From Bacteroidales bacterium (GTDB taxonomy: Bacteria > Bacteroidota > Bacteroidia > Bacteroidales > UBA932), in the NCBI GenBank assembly GCA_017429885.1, contig JAFROA010000214.1, positions 1 through 16,828 on the forward strand: a DNA stretch of 16,828 nucleotides, in the 5' to 3' direction. Each line of letters starts with the position of its first letter. Position 1 is the stretch's first letter. The position numbers and the translations under genes were made by a program. This document shows, in pieces, positions 15,104 through 16,828 of the stretch. The notes under the pieces are model-generated. The model was not told the DNA's origin, made no database searches, and saw only the letters and a list, made by a program, of their open reading frames with translations.

Positions 15104-15141
15104 TATCCGGTATTCGGTTTTTTTCGTATCTTGCGGAAAAG
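15092..15141. promoter_or_regulatory. Inverted repeat between divergent genes
   Basis: CTTTTCCGCAA (15092-15102) and TTGCGGAAAAG (15131-15141) are perfect 11-bp arms 28 nt apart. The left arm overlaps the -33 box of the lipoprotein promoter and the right arm ends 9 nt before the ATG of the DUF6935 gene. It could be a regulator site shared by both promoters or an mRNA hairpin before the DUF6935 gene. A degenerate -7 element (TATCTTG, 15127-15133) overlaps the right arm. Confidence 0.45.
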
Positions 15142-15150
15142 AAAAAACTT

Positions 15151-15738
15151 ATGGATAAACTGGTATCGGATCTCTTGGGCGGCCTCGGACGCCTGTTCAA
15201 GAACAAAGTCAGCCAGACGGTCAGCAAAGCCGTCAGCAACAAAAGCAAGACATACTCCTTTGAGGCTCTCCCGCAGACAGTCGACGAACTGAAAGCTTTA
15301 CCTGAGGCGGCATTGACTGATGTTTATGCTGTCGCGGCGCTGTCTCTACTCGCTTTGACAAGGTTTGAGGCAGACCGCGACGCTTCAATCGCGATGCTCA
15401 ACTTCCTGAAAGGTCCGGAACCCATGACCCCGATGGCGATCCAGCAGATCTCGGACCGTTTCATGGACGGAAAGTTCTACAAGGTAAACTCATTCTTTGA
15501 GGGAGCCACACCGGCCAATAACTACACCCCATCTCAGCCCTACAAGGTCAAAGTCACATCGACTCCGTATTCCTTTGAGACTGAGAACTGGGCGGTTCTC
15601 TACCTCCATTCCGGAGGATCAGACAGTCCCCGCCCGGTCAAACTGAGAAAGAAACCCAGCACCGGTCAGTGGTTTCTGGTTGAGATCCAGTATCTCGGCG
15701 ACGTCCGTACCCCGGTAGCCGCCGACAAATGGGCGTAG
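15151..15738 (+). CDS. DUF6935 family protein
   Basis: This is a protein of 195 residues without signal peptide or membrane segment, so probably cytoplasmic. After a basic, helical start (DKLVSDLLGGLGRLFKNKV) it shows the DUF6935 pattern: YSFEALPQTVDELKALPEAALTD, AIAMLNFLKGPEPMTPMAIQ-like text, FFEGATPANNYTPSQPY, then VKVTSTPYSF, SDSPRPVKLRKKPSTGQWFL and an end near PVAADKWA. I recognise the family from its strong motifs, but its function is not known to me. The ATG at 15151 follows an A-rich stretch (GAAAAAACTT). It is transcribed divergently from the lipoprotein gene and converges with the DUF1015 gene, with 23 nt between the two stop codons. Confidence 0.85.
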   Translation: MDKLVSDLLGGLGRLFKNKVSQTVSKAVSNKSKTYSFEALPQTVDELKALPEAALTDVYAVAALSLLALTRFEADRDASIAMLNFLKGPEPMTPMAIQQISDRFMDGKFYKVNSFFEGATPANNYTPSQPYKVKVTSTPYSFETENWAVLYLHSGGSDSPRPVKLRKKPSTGQWFLVEIQYLGDVRTPVAADKWA

Positions 15739-15761
15739 ATCCCCGGTCAAGCCGGGGATGA
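15739..15761. terminator. Bidirectional hairpin, 3'-end repeat copy f
   Basis: ATCCCCGG (15739-15746) and CCGGGGAT (15752-15759) form an 8-bp stem with a 5-nt loop. It fills the entire 23-nt gap between the convergent DUF6935 and DUF1015 stop codons, so any transcription end for either gene must lie in it or in the opposite gene. No T-tract is present. Confidence 0.6.
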
Positions 15762-16828
15762 CTAGTCCAAGGAGTGAATGAAGAGGCCTGAGCGGAGCTT
15801 GGGCTCGAACCAGGTCGTCTTCGGAGGCATGATGTTGCCGGTGTCGGCAATATCGATCAGCTGCTTCATCGAGACCGGATAAAGGGCGAAAGCGACCTTC
15901 ATATCACCGGAATCAACCCTGCGTGAAAGCTCTCCAAGCCCTCTGATTCCTCCGACGAAATCAATCCTCTTATCGGTGCGCAAGTCCTTGATACCAAGGA
16001 TAGCATTAAGTACCAGGTTGGATAGGATGGTCACATCCAGCACACCAATCGGATCCTTGTCGTCGTAACGACCAGGAAGAGCCTCCAGGGAATACCACTT
16101 GCCGTCCAAGTACATCGAGAAGTTATGAAGATGGTCAGGGTGATATATTTCTGTCCCCTTCTCGACCACGGTGAAATCCTTAGCAAGGGCAGAGAGGAAC
16201 TCCTCTGAGGAAAGACCGTTAAGATCCTTCACCACGCGGTTGTAGTCCAGGATCTTGAGCTGGCTTTCAGGGAAGCACACTGCCATGAAGAAGTTGTACT
16301 CCTCGTCTCCGGTGTGGTTCGGATTCTGAGCCCTTTTCTCGGCGCCGACACGGGCCGCGGCTGCTGTACGGTGATGACCGTCAGCGACATAGAAAGCCTC
16401 AACATCGCCATTGAACAGGCGGGTGATCTGGTCGATAGTCTTGTCGTCATCGATGACCCAGAACTTGTGGCCGAAGTTATTCTCATCCACGAAGTTATAT
16501 TCCGGCTCCCTCAAGACGGTCTGGGCGACGATCTTGTTCAGGATGTCATTGTCCTTGTAGGCGAAGAAGACCGGCTCGATGTTGGCGTTCTGGATACGGA
16601 CATGGACCATGCGGTCGTCCTCCTTGTCCTTGCGGGTGAGCTCATGTTTCTTGATCTTGCCAGTGGCATAGTCGTCGGTGTGGGCACATAGGACGAGACC
16701 ATACTGGGTACGGCCTTCCATCGTCTGGGCATAGACATAATAACACTCCTTGGGATCCCTGCGGAGCCAGCCCTTGGCCTGCCATGCCTTAAAGTTCTCG
16801 ACAGCCTTATCGTACACGAGAGGATCAT
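15762..16828 (-). CDS. DUF1015 family protein, N-terminus cut by window edge
   Basis: At least 355 residues of a DUF1015 (PF06245-like) protein, whose full-length members are usually somewhat over 400 residues. The strongest motif is VEAFYVADGHHRTAAAARVG. Other typical segments are KGWLRRDPKECYYVYAQ near the beginning of the visible part, EPVFFAYKDND, DYNRVVKDLNGL and a C-terminus with MPPKTTWFEPKLRSGLFIHSL. A GTG at 16817 could be taken as start, but the frame stays open to the edge (DPLVYDKAVENF) and the family extends further upstream, so the gene is truncated here. The conserved DGHHR suggests an enzyme-like pocket, but I know of no established activity. The gene converges with the DUF6935 gene. 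Confidence 0.9.
   Translation of the reverse strand, partial: DPLVYDKAVENFKAWQAKGWLRRDPKECYYVYAQTMEGRTQYGLVLCAHTDDYATGKIKKHELTRKDKEDDRMVHVRIQNANIEPVFFAYKDNDILNKIVAQTVLREPEYNFVDENNFGHKFWVIDDDKTIDQITRLFNGDVEAFYVADGHHRTAAAARVGAEKRAQNPNHTGDEEYNFFMAVCFPESQLKILDYNRVVKDLNGLSSEEFLSALAKDFTVVEKGTEIYHPDHLHNFSMYLDGKWYSLEALPGRYDDKDPIGVLDVTILSNLVLNAILGIKDLRTDKRIDFVGGIRGLGELSRRVDSGDMKVAFALYPVSMKQLIDIADTGNIMPPKTTWFEPKLRSGLFIHSLD

Noticed and set aside
15036..15248. 71-residue N-terminal extension of the BIG2 lipoprotein
   Set aside because: It overlaps the DUF6935 gene and the divergent promoter region, and the lipoprotein signal begins precisely at the ATG at 15035.
1..16828. CRISPR array, tRNA, rRNA or insertion sequence
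   Set aside because: No regularly spaced repeats, cloverleaf-type sequences or transposase-like proteins were seen. The repeats found are single, irregularly spaced and at gene ends.

Overview
The window suggests a gut- or rumen-type Bacteroidales genome, probably from a metagenome assembly, with a foreign piece at its left end. Four independent promoters fit the Bacteroidetes pattern (TTTG, 19-20 nt, TAnnTTTG). Other Bacteroidales-like traits are lipoproteins with acidic residues after the lipobox Cys, an SSS symporter used for arabinose, a DUF6935 protein and GC-rich third codon positions. No rRNA, tRNA, CRISPR array or transposase was seen.

Left end (1-1077). Bases 1 to about 729 are strikingly AT-rich. 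On the + strand, frame 1, they hold 243 codons with no TAA or TAG but 15 in-frame TGA codons. Reading TGA as glycine gives a sensible Asn/Tyr-rich protein, which is the hallmark of genetic code 25 (Absconditabacteria/SR1 and Gracilibacteria). Near 716-735 the composition changes abruptly and the same frame continues into a GC-rich standard-code reading frame ending at 1077. The simplest explanation is a chimeric contig joint. A real transfer is possible but less likely.

Accessory block (1078-3030, all genes on the - strand): a HEPN/MNT toxin-antitoxin pair and a second toxin-antitoxin-like pair (an unnamed 180-residue protein plus an XRE-type HTH protein). Each has a promoter lying almost on its start codon.

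L-arabinose operon (3214-12026, - strand). In transcription order it encodes a GH127 beta-L-arabinofuranosidase, a lipoprotein aldose 1-epimerase, an SSS sodium symporter, AraD, AraA and AraB. Together they release L-arabinose from plant glycans in the periplasm, equilibrate its anomers, import it and convert it to D-xylulose 5-phosphate. The promoter lies at 12073-12104 and a strong hairpin follows the operon at 3080-3110. No AraR-type regulator is present in the window.

Right part (12085-16828): a DUF4160 / DUF2442-HTH gene pair bracketed by two identical 37-nt hairpin repeats; a large surface lipoprotein with four Ig-like (BIG2) domains; a divergent DUF6935 gene; and a DUF1015 gene that runs off the right edge. 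Six short imperfect palindromes of one family lie within 0-10 nt of stop codons throughout the Bacteroidales part.
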